From Paguma larvata (taxonomy: Eukaryota > Chordata > Mammalia > Carnivora > Viverridae): a stretch of 64,000 nucleotides of DNA. The translations under genes and the position numbers were made by a program. Shown piece after piece: positions 32,060 to 42,899 of this stretch. Position 1 is the first letter of the stretch. Every line of letters starts with the position of its first letter. The notes below the pieces were generated by a model. The model was not told the DNA's origin, did no database searches, and worked only from the letters and a program-made list of their open reading frames with translations. Location of the stretch: assembly GCA_030068075.1 (NCBI GenBank), contig CM057843.1:10806001-10870000 (forward strand). Direction: 5' to 3'.

Positions 32060-32690
32060 GAAACTTTCAGTCTCATCACCGCTGTCCCCCACCCCCCACC
32101 TCTGGAGAGGGGCAATGGGCTGGAGATTGAATCACAGCGGTCAATGATTTAATCAGTCATGCCTATGTAATGAGGCTTCAGTAAAAACTCAAAAGGATGG
32201 GGTTCAAAGACTTCTGAGTTGGTGACACATGGAGATTTGGGGAGAGTGTGGTATGCAGAGAGGGCATCGAAGCTCCATGCTCCTTCCCCCATACCGTGCC
32301 CTATTCATCTCTTTCATCTGATTGCTGCTGAAGAATAACCAGTAATCTAGTAAGTAAAATATTTCTCTGAGTTAAAGATACTTTAGCAAATTAATTGATC
32401 CCAAAGAAGGGATTGTTCGAACCTCCCATGTATAGCTGGTCTGTCAGGAGCACCAGCGACAACTTAGCCTTGTGATTGGTGTCTGAAGTGGGGGAGGGCA
32501 GACTCACAGGACTGAGACCTTAACCTGTGAGATTTGAGGCCATCTCCAGGTAGATAGTGTCAGAATTGAGTTGAATTATAAGATACTATCCCTTCTGGTA
32601 TCAGGAATTGCTTGATGGTGTTGAAAAAATAATTGCTGTCAGATTCGTGGAGCCTAAGTAGAGTCTGGGTCTCACAATTACTGCCTCCCT
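32060..32690 (+). repeat. old LTR-like repeat, family not assigned
   Basis: Contains phrases typical of an abundant old mammalian LTR-type repeat: AACCAGTAATCTAGTAAGTAAAATATTTCTCTGAGTT, GTCTGAAGTGGGGG, GACTGAGACCTTAACCTGTG, AGTGTCAGAATTGAGTTG. The right part is duplicated at 2970-3110. I cannot name the family with confidence. Confidence 0.5.
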
Positions 32691-33417
32691 TCTGCTGCTG
32701 TCACCACCACTCCTGTTCATGAGCATGTGTTAATATGCTTGGACTTTTGTTGTGAGGGAATGGAGAAGAGATGAGAGGAAGGAACCGCAGGAATAAAGGA
32801 CAGGATGGAGTTTTCCAAAAACAACGTCTGACTTCTTGCACAGAATAGGAATGCAGGAAAAAGCAAGAGAGGTAGTTTTGCTTTGATGCCCAAAGGACAA
32901 AAATCTCCCCAGAGCAAAAGAGAGGAATCTCTTGTCACTTCTGTGTGAACATCAGTGGTAATGTCCAGAGGAACCGTGGGTCGGGACTGAAGTAGTGAGA
33001 AACTGTGCCCAGTGGAGCAACGGTAAGGGGTGGCCTCCCCCGGGATATCGGCAGTGGGAGTGGTGCAAGTTGTCTTCTATAAATGGCTTGCAGGCAGCAG
33101 GCTCCTTAGAGAAGTTCACAGTTCAGAGACTATGTGTGCCTGTGTTCTAGAGGACATAGGAGTCCCCACCGGGCCATAAGTGGTATATGTGGACAGGACA
33201 ATGTTGTCCTTTGTCAGACAAGTTGAAGGATGTGATTTTGCAAACTTCCAGTATTAGTGTTACTAATATAAATAATAAATATGATAAATATAAATAAAGT
33301 GTTACTGACTTTATTTGTTGTTGAGGCTGCTGTGGTTTGGTGAACATTGGGTTACATATACATATCTTTTCTCGTCATAGATATATGAGCTTATTTGTGC
33401 TGGACCTATGTACAAAA
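32542..33417. repeat. left part of unit B, duplicate of 2970-3860
   Basis: Near-identical to the left part of unit A. It marks the beginning of the second 36-kb unit and lies immediately 5' (plus strand) of the L1-split TTTC tract. Confidence 0.8.
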
Positions 33418-33438
33418 CTTTTCTTTCTTTCTTTCTTT

Positions 33439-33470
<32 letters not shown>

Positions 33471-33636
33471 TTCTTTTCTTTCTCTTTCTTTCTTTCTTTC
33501 TTTCTCTTCTTTCTTTCTTTCTTTCTTTCTTTTTCTTCTTTCTTTCTTTCTCTCTTTCTTTCTTTCTTTCTTCTTCTTCTTTCTTTCTTTCTTTCTTTCT
33601 TTCCTTTCTTTCTTTCTTTTCTTTTTCTTTTTCTTT
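33418..33636. repeat. (TTTC)n tract, left part of an L1-split tract
   Basis: TTTC units with CTT interruptions, ending in the L1 poly-T. Longer than the unit A tract. Confidence 0.93.
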
Positions 33637-33646
33637 TTTTTTTTTA

Positions 33647-33860
33647 ATTTATAATAGTTTATTTTCAAATTGGTTTACATATAACACCCAGTGTTCATCC
33701 CAACATGTGCCCTTTTTAATGCCCATCACCCCCTCTCCCCCCCCTCATCCCCCTTACCCTCAGTTTTTTTCTTAGTCTTTGAGAGTCTCTTATGTTTTAT
33801 CTCCCTCCCTCTCTGTGTCTTTTTTTCCTTTCCCCTCTTCCCCTCCCCCTGGTTTTTGCT
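33647..33860 (-). other. L1 3' UTR
   Basis: TAATAGTTTATTTTCAAATTGG and TTACATATAACACCCAGTG, C-rich centre; the last segment before the poly-A. Related 3' ends of other L1s occur at 2430, 17640, 18968 and their unit B copies. Confidence 0.75.
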
Positions 33861-36800
33861 TAGTCTCACAAAGTCCACCTATTCGTGGAAACATATGGTA
33901 TCTGTCTTTTTCTGACTGACTTATTTCACTTAACATAATACCCTCCAGTTCCATCCATGGCTACACATGGCCAGATTTCATTTTTTCTCATTGCCACGTA
34001 GTAGTCCATTGTATATAAGTACCATAACTTCTTTATCCATTCGTCAGTTGATGGGCACTTGGTCTCTTTCCATGATTTGGCTATTGTCGAAAGTGCTGCT
34101 ATGAACATTGGGGTACACGTGCTCCTATGCATCAGCATTCCTGTGTCTCTTGGGTAGATTCCTAGCAGGGCTATTGCTGGATCAGGGTAGCTCTATTTTC
34201 ATTTTTTTGAGGAACCTCCACACCGTTTTCCAGAGTGGCTGCACCAGTTTGCATTCCCACCAACAGTGTAGGAGGGTGCCTACTTCTCCACATCCTCGCC
34301 AGCATCTATAGTTTCCTGATTTGTTCATTTTAGCCACTCTGACTGGTGTGAGGTGGTATCTCAGTGTGTTTTGATTTGTATTTCCCTGATGATGAGTGAC
34401 ATTGAGCATCGTTTCATGTGTCTGTTGGCCATCTGAATGTCCTCTTTGGAGAAGTGTCTATTCATATCTTCCGCCCATTTCTTCACTGGGTTGTTTGTTT
34501 TTCGGTGTGGAGTTTGGTAAGTTCTTTATAAATTTTAGATATTAGTCCTTTATCCGATATGTCATTTGCGATGATCTTTTCCCATTCCGTTGGTTGCCTA
34601 TTCGTTTTGTTGGTTGTTTCTTTTGCCGTGCAGAAGCTTTTTATCTTGATGAGGTCCCAATAGTTCATCTTTGCTTTTAATTCTCTTGCCTTTGGAGACG
34701 TGTCGAGTAAGAAATTGGTGCGTCTTAGGTCAAAGAGGCTTTTTCCTGTTTTCTCCTCTAGGATTTTGACGGTTTCCTGTCTCACATTCAGATCTTTTAT
34801 CCATTTAGAATTTATTTTTGTGAGTGGTGTAAGAAAGTGGTCTAGTTTCATTCTTTTGCATGTTGCTGTCCAATTCTCCCAGCACCATTTGTTAAAGAGG
34901 CTGTCTTTTTTCCATTGGATACATTTTCCCGCTTTGTCAAAGATTAGTTGGCCATATACTTGCGGGTCCATTTCTGAGTTTTCTATTCTATTCCATTGGT
35001 CTATGTGTCTGTTTTTGTGCCAATACCATACAGTCTTGATGACCACCGCTTTGTAGTAGAGGTTAAAGTCTGGGATTGTGATGCCTCCCGCCTTGGTTTT
35101 ATTCTTCAGTATTATTTTGGCTATTCGAGGTCTTTTGTGGTTCCATACAAATTTTAGGATTGTTTGCTCTAGCTTTGAGAAGAATGCTGGTGCAATTTTG
35201 ATTGGGATTGCATTGAATGTGTAGATTGCTTTGGGTAGTATTGCCATTTTGACGATATTTATTCTTCCAATCCATGAGCATGGGATGTTTTTCCATTTCC
35301 TTGTGTCTTCCTCAATTTCCTTCATAAGTTTTTTATAGTTTTCAGTGTAGAGGTCTTTCACCTCTTTGGTTAGGTTTATTCCTAAGTATTTTATGGTTTT
35401 TGGTGCAATTGTGAAAGGGATTAGCTTCTTTATTTCTCTTTCTGCTGCTTCATTGTTGGTGTATAGAAATGCCACCGATTTCTGTACATTGATTTTGTAT
35501 CCTGCAACTTTGCTGAAATCATGAATCAGTTCTAGTAGGCTTTTGGTGGATTCCGTCGGGTTTTCCATGTAAAGTATCATGTCATCTGCAAAAAGTGAAA
35601 GTTTGACTTCCTCCTTGCCAATCTTGATGCCTTTTATTTTGTTTTGTTGTCTGATTGCTGATGCTAAGACTTCCAGCACTATGTTAAATAGCAGTGGCGA
35701 GAGTGGACACCCCTGTCGTGTTCCTGATCTCAGGGGAAGGCTTTCAATTTTTCCCCATTGAGGATGATATTAGCTGTGGGCTTTTCATATATGGCTTTTA
35801 TGATGTTTAAGTATGTTCCTTCTATCCCGACTTTCTCGAGAGTTTTTATTAAGAAAGGATGCTGTATTTTGTCAAATGCTTTTTCTGCATCTATTGACAG
35901 GATCATATGGTTCTTATCTTTTCTTTTGTTGATGTGATGTATCACGTTGATTGATTTGCGAATATTGAACCAGCCCTGCAACCCAGGGATGAATCCTACT
36001 TGATCATGGTGGATAATTCTCTTTATATGCTGTTGGATTCGATTTGCTAGTATCTTGTTGAGAATTTTTGCATCCATATTCATCAGGGATATTGGCCTGT
36101 AATTTTCTTTCTTTGCTGGGTCTCTATCTGGTTTGGGAATCAAAGTGATGCTGGCTTCATAGAATGAGTCCGGGAGTTTTCCTTCCGTTTCAATTTTTTG
36201 GAACAGCTTGAGGAGGATAGGAATTAACTCTGTTTTAAATGTCTGGTAAAATTCCGCAGGAAAGCCATCTGGTCCAGGGCTTTTATTTGCTGGGAGGTTT
36301 TTAATAACTGATTCTATTTCTTCACTAGTTATGGGTCTGTTCAAATTTTCTATTTCTTCCCGTTTGAGTTTTGGTAGCGTGTGGCTATTTAGGAAGCTGT
36401 CCATTTCTTCCAGATTGCCAAGTTTGGTGGCATATAATTTTTCATAGTATTCTCTGATGATTGCTTGTATCTCTGAGGGATTGGTTGTAATTTCTCCCTT
36501 TTCATTCACGATTTTATCTATTTGAGTTCTCTCTCTTTTCTTTTTGAGAAGCCTGGCTAGAGGTTTGTCTATTTTGTTTATTTTTTCAAAGAACCAGCTT
36601 TTGGTTTCATTGATCTGTTCCACTACCTTTTCTGTCTCCATATGGTTAATTTGAGCTCTGATCTTTGTTATTTCTCTCTTTCTGCTGGGCTTGGGTTGTT
36701 TTAGTTGATCTGCTTCTAGTTCCTTTAGGCGTGCTGTTAGAATTTGTGTTATTGATTTTTCTTGTTTCTTGAGATGGGCCTGGATTGCAATATATTTCCC

Positions 36801-37705
36801 TCTCAGGACTGCCTTTGCTGCATCCCAGAGCGTTTGGATTGTTGTATTTTCATTTTCATTTGTTTCCATGTATTTTTTAATTTCTTCTCTGATGGCTTGG
36901 TTGACCCAGTCATCTTTTAGTAGGTTATTTCTTAGCCGCCATGTTCTTGGATATTTTCCAGGCTTTCTCCTGTGGTTGATTTCAAGTTTCAAAGCATTGT
37001 GGTCTGACAGTGTACACGGTATGATCTCAATTCTTTTATATTTATTCAGAGCTTCCCTGTGCCCCAGAATGTGGTCTATCTTGGAAAATGTACCGTGTGC
37101 AGATGAGAAGAACGTAAATTCCTTTGCTTCTGGATGAAGGACCCTAAAGATGTCTGTGAGGCCCATCTGTCCTAATGTGTCATTCAGGGCTATTGTTTCT
37201 GCGGAGATTTTCTGTTTTGTGATCTATCCAATGCTGAGAGTGGAGTGTTGAGATCCCCTACTATTAGGACATTTTTATCGATGAGGTTGCTAATGTTTGT
37301 AATTAGTTGTTTTACAAATTTGGGTGCCCCCGAATTCGGTGCGTAGATATTTACAATTGTTAGCTCTTCCTGCTGGATGGTCCCTGAGACTATTATATAA
37401 TGTCCTTCTTCATCTCTTATTACATCGTTCATTTTAAAGTCTAATTTGTCTGATAGAAGTGTGGCTACTCCGGCTTTCTTCTGACTTCCAGTAGCATGGT
37501 AGATAGTTCTCCATCCCCTCACTTTCAATCTGAAGGTATCTTCAGGTTTAAGATGAGTTTCTTGAAGACAGCAAATAGATGGGTCTTGTTTTTTAATCCA
37601 TTCTGTTATCCTGTGTCTTTTGATTGGCGCATTTAGTCCATTTACATTCAGTGTTATTATTGAAAAATATGGGCTTACAGTCACTGTATTATCTGTAAGT
37701 TTCAT
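33860..37705 (-). pseudogene. L1 ORF2: endonuclease / reverse transcriptase, with frameshifts
   Basis: Target-primed reverse transcription enzyme. The endonuclease part (37705-37190) shows NVNGL, the QETHL glutamate, YAPN and GDLN, and SDHN follows in the next frame. The reverse transcriptase part shows [25 protein letters not shown] (motif A), RQGCPLSP (motif B) and LFADDMILY (motif C, both catalytic Asp present). The C-terminal Cys/His-type region is degraded in reading. Frames change near 37200 (in an A run), 35730 (in a C run), about 34490 (A run) and again before 33926. All known catalytic residues seen are kept, so decay is slight or the breaks are sequence errors. Confidence 0.9.
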
Positions 37706-37751
37706 GTTTGTAAGGCTGTCCTGGCAGTTTGTGTTCTTTGCAACCTTGTCT

Positions 37752-38797
37752 TCATAGAATGCCCCTCAGGATCTCTTGCAGTGCTGGCTTATTTGTGATA
37801 AATTCTTTCAGTTTTTGTTTGTTGGGAAAAACCTTGATCTCTCCTTCTATTCTGAATGACAGGCTAGCCGGATACAGAATTCTTGGTTGCATGTCCTTCT
37901 TGCTCATCACATTGAAGATATCCTGCCATTCCTTTCTGGCTTGCCAAGTTTCTGTAGATAAGTCTGCTACTACCCTTATAGGTCTCCCTTTGTATGTTAG
38001 GGTTCTTTTGTCCCTAGCTGCTTTCAGGATTCTCTCCCTATCTTTGTATTTTGCCAGCTTCACTATGATGTGCCGTGCAGAAGGTCTATTCAAGTTACGT
38101 CTGAGGGGAGTTCTCTGTGCCTCTTGGATTTCCATGCCCGTTTCCTTCCTCATGTTGAGGAAGTTCTCAGCAATGATTTGTTCAAGAACCCCTTCGACTC
38201 CTTTCTCTCTCTCTTCTTCCTCTGGAACTCCTATGATACGGATATTGTTTCTTTGAGTGCATCGCTCAGCTCTCGAATTCTCCTTTCCTGTTCCTGGATC
38301 AGCTTCTCTCTCTTTTTATCTGCTTCCTCTTTTTCAATGATTTTGTCTTCTAATGCACTAACTCTTTCCTCTACCTCTTCAATCCGTGCTGTGGCTGCTT
38401 CCAGTTTCCCCTGTATTTCTTCCAATGTCTTCTTTAATTCTTCCTGACCGTTTTTAAGGTCCTTGAACTCTGCCGCGCGGGACCCCTTGCATTCATCTAA
38501 GCTTTTTTCAAGGCCAGCAATTAGTTTTATGATTATCATTCTATATTCAAGTTCTGTTATGTTGCTTATATCTGTTTTCATTAATTCTTGAGCTGTCACT
38601 GCTTCTTGTAGATCTTTTGAGGAGAATTCTTCCGTCTCGTCATTTTGGCTGGATGTGTTATGGGTTGTTTCTTGAAGTTGCCCTGGAAAGGAAAACTGAC
38701 AGACACACAGAACACAGAAATACTCAAACGTACCGACAAATGGTCCAGACAAGCAGTTCACAACAGAAAAAAATAACAAGTGACTCTCTGAGGGCAA
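37752..38797 (-). pseudogene. L1 ORF1: RNA-binding coiled-coil protein, one frameshift
   Basis: Forms the L1 ribonucleoprotein with ORF2 product. The N-terminal part (38797-38231) ends in a long heptad-rich coiled coil (EELKKTLEEIQGKLEAATAR, then EERVSALEDKIIEKEE). The C-terminal part (38153-37752) has the conserved RNA-binding domain (RNLNRPSARHIIVKLAKYKD) and ends LQEILRGIL. The frame shifts at about 38250, in an A run, between the coiled coil and the RNA-recognition fold. The true start is uncertain: the Met at 38797 is the first in frame, but the first 35 residues do not look like ORF1. Confidence 0.85.
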
Positions 38798-38799
38798 TG

Positions 38800-40186
38800 T
38801 CCTGAAGTAACAGCTACACGTTAAGGACAGGGTATGTAGTGTGCTGGTGGCAGAGCATATATAGACAGAATAATGACTGGTGCAGGGAGAAGAAGGAAAT
38901 GGACTTTGCCCAGGTAGAGCGACTAAAGGGTTTAATCCAGACTGATAGAAATCAGAATAAGGACAGGTGCGAGGGAAAAGGAATAAAGATCGATGTCGTC
39001 TAGATGAACTTATACGGCCTGGTTATTCCAGAAAAAGGGCTAGGGAAGTAAAGAAGAGGTTGTAGGACATGTCCCAAAGAGTGGGTTAAAAAACAAAAAC
39101 AAAAACAAAAAACCAAAAAAATGATTAAGCCAGTCAGTACCCTGGATGACCAGCTCAGGGATGGGGATCGGTAGGAATGAGAAAGGGAGGGATAAATTTA
39201 AAAGAAGAAATGACTGGCGTTACTCCAGGCAGCAATCTCCACTTGGATCAGTCGCTCCTGCTGATAGTTTGGGAGGGGCGTGGTTTAGTGTAGGCGGGTC
39301 CGGCCTCCACTGCTGCAGGGATGGCTTCTGGGGTGACTTCCTGGCTTGTGAGACAACAATGGCGTCTCTCCAGACCCGCGCCACCAGTCCTGGAGGCTTT
39401 ATTCGCCCCTTTATTTCTGTTCTCTCTCCACCGCCAGCGCCGGCCTAGTGTGGTTTACTGGAGCCGCCGCCTGGGCTGCCTGGGTGCCTGCTGCCTCCCG
39501 GCGGGTGCGTGCCCGGAGGCGCTGGGCGAGGGTGGCGCGGTGGCGGCGCGTCTGCTACCCCCCGATTTGGCTGTAACTGTGCGGGGGTTAGAGGTGCTCC
39601 GCAGGAGCCGCCGCCTGGGTCCCCTCTGCCTGTCCCGGCAGCGCGCGCGCCCCGGAGGCGCTGGGCGAGGGTGGCGCGGTGAGGCGGCCGTCTGCCACCC
39701 CCGATTTCGTTATAATTGTGCCGGGGTTAGAGGTGCTCGGCTGGTAGCGCCGCCTGCGTCCCCGCTGCCAGTCCCCCCGGCGCGCGTCCCAGTGGCTCAG
39801 GACGGGGTTGGTGCGGTCCCAGCAGCGCGCGTAGTGCTGCTTCTTGCCACTGAACTTCTCTTCAAAAGCCCTGCATTTAGGGGCTGGATGGTAGCGGTCT
39901 CACCCGCTCTGGCCCTCTCGTTCAGATGTTGTTCGATGGCACTTTCCCAGCTATCTCCGAAGACGCTCACCCTCCCCTCAGCTCAACTTCCCGAGTTCGA
40001 GTTCGTTTTATCCGACCCAGATTAAACTCACGTTTAGTTGGGCCGTGTCTGTTTTCGCCTTAGTTTCTTGTCACTGTAGCACCTTTTCCCCCCGATTTTT
40101 GGAGTTGAGAGAGACATGGTTTCAGTCGTCCCCCTTTAAAGGGCAAGCGAAATACTGGAGCCCCCTACTCCTCCGCCATGTTGCCT
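38800..40186 (-). promoter_or_regulatory. L1 5' UTR / internal promoter, CpG-rich
   Basis: Runs from the 5' start at 40186 to the ORF1 start. The part from about 39300 to 39880 is the most GC- and CpG-rich stretch in the window. GCCATGTTG just inside the 5' end resembles the YY1-type site that sits at the start of several mammalian L1 5' UTRs. Confidence 0.75.
39461..39880. repeat. tandem ~140-bp CpG-rich monomers in the L1 5' UTR
   Basis: Three head-to-tail copies begin at 39461 (GAGCCGCCGCCTGGG), 39604 (same) and 39744 (GTAGCGCCGCCTGCG), periods 143 and 140. Copies 1 and 2 share GGCGCTGGGCGAGGGTGGCG and GGGGTTAGAGGTGCTC. Copy 3 is partial and more diverged. Confidence 0.8.
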
Positions 40187-40189
40187 CTT

Positions 40190-40238
40190 CTCTCTCTTTC
40201 TTCCTTTTCTTCTTTCTTTCTTTCTTTCTTTCTTTCTA
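40190..40238. repeat. (TTTC)n tract, right part
   Basis: Short TTTC tract between the L1 5' end and the SINE, the remainder of the tract split by the L1. Confidence 0.9.
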
Positions 40239-40443
40239 GAGAGAAACTGAGAGAGGCACATTGTGTGCATGTGTGGAAGATTTGGGAGGGGCAGAAAGAG
40301 AGGGAGAGAGAGAATCCCAAGCAGGTGCCGCGCTGACAGCACAGAACCCAACATTGGGGCTCCATCTCATGAACCATGAGATTATGACCTGAGCCAAAAT
40401 CAAGGGTCGGTCGTTTAATCAACTGAGCCACTCAGGGCACCTT
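40239..40443 (-). mobile_element. CAN SINE, antisense (unit B copy of 4031)
   Basis: Same element and position as 4031-4236 with few differences; head ends CACTCAGGGCACC. Confidence 0.9.
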
Positions 40444-40479
40444 TCCATTTTCTACTTTAATGTCTTTTCCCAAATTACC

Positions 40480-41417
40480 TCATGTCAACCTCTGGAAGGC
40501 TTTCCTAGGAGAAGTCTTCCCAGAGCCCCATGCATGTCTTTGTTCCTCAGGCTGTAGACGAAAGGGTTCATCATGGGGGTCACCACAGCATACATCACTG
40601 TGCCTACTGAGTCCTTCATGGAATAGGTATGGAGGGGCTGCAGATATACCATACAAAGCTCCCATAGAAGAAGAGACCACAGCCAAATGAGAGGCACAGG
40701 TGGAGAAGGCTTTGTACTTGCTAGAGGCTGAGGGTATTCGGAGGATGGCTCTGACAATCCGAACATAGGACACGATCACGAACCCTAAGGGGGCAAGGAA
40801 GATAAAGCAGCCTGTAGCAATCAGCACTGTGTGATTGAGTTCGGTGTTGGAACACGCGAGCCTCAGCAGGACGTATATCTCACAGAAGATGTAGTGGATC
40901 TTCCGGGACCCACAGAAGGTCACCCTGGTCATGAGGAGGGTGTGGGTGAGGCCATGGAGGACAGAGACCACCCAGCACAAGGTGAGGAGCAAAATACAGA
41001 GCCCAGGGCTCATGGCCGTGGTGTAGTGGAGGGGGCGGCAGAATGGCCACATAGCGGTCATAGGCCATTGTGGCCAGTTGAGGTTGTCCAGGGCCACCAA
41101 GGAGCCCAGGAAGTAGAGCTGTGTCAGACACCCCGCATAGGAGATGGCTTTGTTCTGAGACTGAAGGCTCACCAGCACCTTGGGGATTGTGGTGTGACGA
41201 AGAAGAGGTCGGTGAGGGAGAGGTTGGCCAGGAAGAAGTACATGGGCGTGTGCAAGCGGGGATCCATGCTGATGGCCAGGATGATGAGCACATTGCCCAC
41301 CACCGTGACCAGGTACATGGACAGGAACATCCAGAACAGGACCCGCTGCTGCTCAGGACTCTCCGAGATGCCAAGGAGCAGGAAGTCGGAGACTCCACTC
41401 TGGTTGCCTCCGTGCAT
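40480..41417 (-). pseudogene. OR1D-like: OR1D-like olfactory receptor, several frameshifts (OR-a2)
   Basis: Unit B counterpart of OR-a1, start ATG at 41415-41417, with all OR landmarks still legible. Compared with OR-a1 it has a 1-base loss at about 41193 (after TM2, FFVT), a 1-base loss at about 41077, a 1-base gain at about 41041 that returns the frame near MAYDRY, a 2-base net loss at about 40660-40672 in TM6/TM7 and a 1-base loss at about 40504 near the end. No in-frame stop was seen apart from those caused by the shifts. Only 1 to 3 percent of bases differ by substitution, so indels dominate. Either a very young pseudogene or a poorly resolved assembly of a functional gene. Confidence 0.88.
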
Positions 41418-41940
41418 TTCCCCAACTGCCTGCAATATCACCACCACCAAATGTTTACTTAATGTCCTCAGTTGAGTAAGGACATTTAAATAAGCAAAAT
41501 CAACTGTTTTCTTAGCATCAAAACATCTTAGGCTAAATTTTTAACTTTTTTTTGGATAAGGGAGAATGAAGTAACATAAAAAACCTGTTAAGGTGAAAAA
41601 TTTTTATGCAATTTAGTCATTCCAGCAACTTGTAATCTGGCATACTCCCTACTGTAGGAATAATGTCCATGTCTTATATAAATCATATCATCTTGCAATT
41701 TTCTTGAAGTGCTTAGGATTAGTCTGGTATATTATGATATTGTATAGATTTAAATGATATTTAAAACAGATGCATGGTAAAAGAAATTGCTGTTATACAT
41801 TGGACAAAGGCAAAAAAGTAAAAACATTAGTAAGGTAATGGAAAAATCATCATGATTTGCTGACAAGATGATGTACATGGGAAACTGAAAACAAATGACT
41901 AAAACGTTGCAATGCATTAGAAATAAAATCAAATTTGAAA
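41418..41940. other. 5' flank of OR-a2
   Basis: Copy of 5216-5780; no element singled out. Several one-base deletions relative to unit A. Confidence 0.5.
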
Positions 41941-41944
41941 ACAC

Positions 41945-42110
41945 TTCAAATCTGAGCTGTGACAATTTTATCTGTGAAACTCTGGCAAGTTACTTGAGGT
42001 TTTTAGGACTTTACTTCTTAATGTGAAAAGTGGTTGGGGTGAGCATAAAATGAAGCAATTAAGAGCTGACTTGCAGTAAGGACTCAAGAAATATTTATTG
42101 TTATTATTGT
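41945..42110 (+). repeat. MIR remnant, sense (unit B)
   Basis: Counterpart of 5785-5925. Confidence 0.65.
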
Positions 42111-42178
42111 TGTTACTATTATTATTATATGGAAGCAATAATCAGGAATAATTAAGTTTAAAATGTAGTGTGAAAGGT

Positions 42179-42247
42179 GTGCCTGGTTGGCTCAGTTTAA
42201 AGTAGCTCTTTTTTTTTTTTAAATTATTTACTTTGGGGATAGGAGTG

Positions 42248-42283
<36 letters not shown>

Positions 42284-42478
42284 GAGAGAGATCCCAAGGA
42301 GGCTCTGTACTGACACGGGGCTGGATCCCACAAACTATGAGATCATGACCTGAGCTGAAATCAAAATTGCCACTTAACTGACTGAGCCACACAGGTGCCT
42401 GAGCATGCGACTCTTGATCTTGGGGTTGTGAGTTTGAGCTGCATGTTGGTGTGTAGATTACTTAAATTGAAAAAAACA
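42179..42478 (+). mobile_element. older sense CAN SINE with nested antisense SINE (unit B)
   Basis: Counterpart of 5982-6275; the nested antisense element is 42205-42400 and has a longer AG tract here. Confidence 0.75.
42205..42400 (-). mobile_element. CAN SINE, antisense, nested (unit B)
   Basis: Copy of 6005-6195. Confidence 0.85.
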
Positions 42479-42485
42479 AAAAGCA

Positions 42486-42695
42486 GGGGCGCCTGGGTAC
42501 CTCAGTTGGTTAAGCGCCGACTTCGGCTCAGGTCATGGTTCCCAGTCTGTTCGAGCCCGCGTCGGGCTATGTGCTGATGGCTCAGAGCCTGGAGCCTGCT
42601 TCAGATTCTGTGTCTCCTCTCTCTCTGCCCTTCCCCTGCTCGTCTCTGTGTCTATGTCTCTGAAAAATAAATAAACTTAAAAAAAAAAAAAAAGA
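42486..42695 (+). mobile_element. CAN SINE, sense (unit B)
   Basis: Copy of 6281-6500, head GGGGCGCCTGGGTACCTCAG. Confidence 0.92.
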
Positions 42696-42725
42696 AAAAA
42701 CAAAAGGCAAACAAATGAAAAATCC

Positions 42726-42844
42726 AGACACCTGGATGACCTGTTGGTTGATTGTCTGGCTCTTGATTTCAGCTCAGGTCATGATCCCAGGGTCACGGGA
42801 TCGGTCCCTGTGTCAGGGTCTGCTGATCATGGGGCCTGCTTAAG

Positions 42845-42882
<38 letters not shown>

Positions 42883-42885
42883 AAA
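42726..42885 (+). mobile_element. older CAN SINE, sense (unit B)
   Basis: Copy of 6527-6690, with a CT tract of slightly different length. Confidence 0.85.
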
Positions 42886-42899
42886 AAAATAATAAAAAA

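Larger units (their letters stand above)
33637..40186 (-). mobile_element. near full-length L1 retrotransposon, antisense
   Basis: On the minus strand the order is 5' UTR from 40186 (starting GGCAACATGGCGGAGGAG), ORF1 (about 38797-37752), a spacer of about 46 bases, ORF2 (37705 to about 33860), 3' UTR and poly-A (poly-T at 33633-33646 on plus). The length of about 6.5 kb fits a complete element. It sits inside the TTTC tract, so the target duplication cannot be read, and it is absent from unit A, so it inserted after the 36-kb duplication. All the ORF breaks I could locate are single-base shifts in short homopolymers. Confidence 0.93.

Noticed and set aside
33337..33775. Phe/Ser/Leu-rich and Lys/Glu-rich frames
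   Set aside because: Both are translations of the TTTC tract.
39300..39880. CpG-rich region as a host-gene CpG island
   Set aside because: It lies wholly inside the L1 5' UTR and is absent from unit A.
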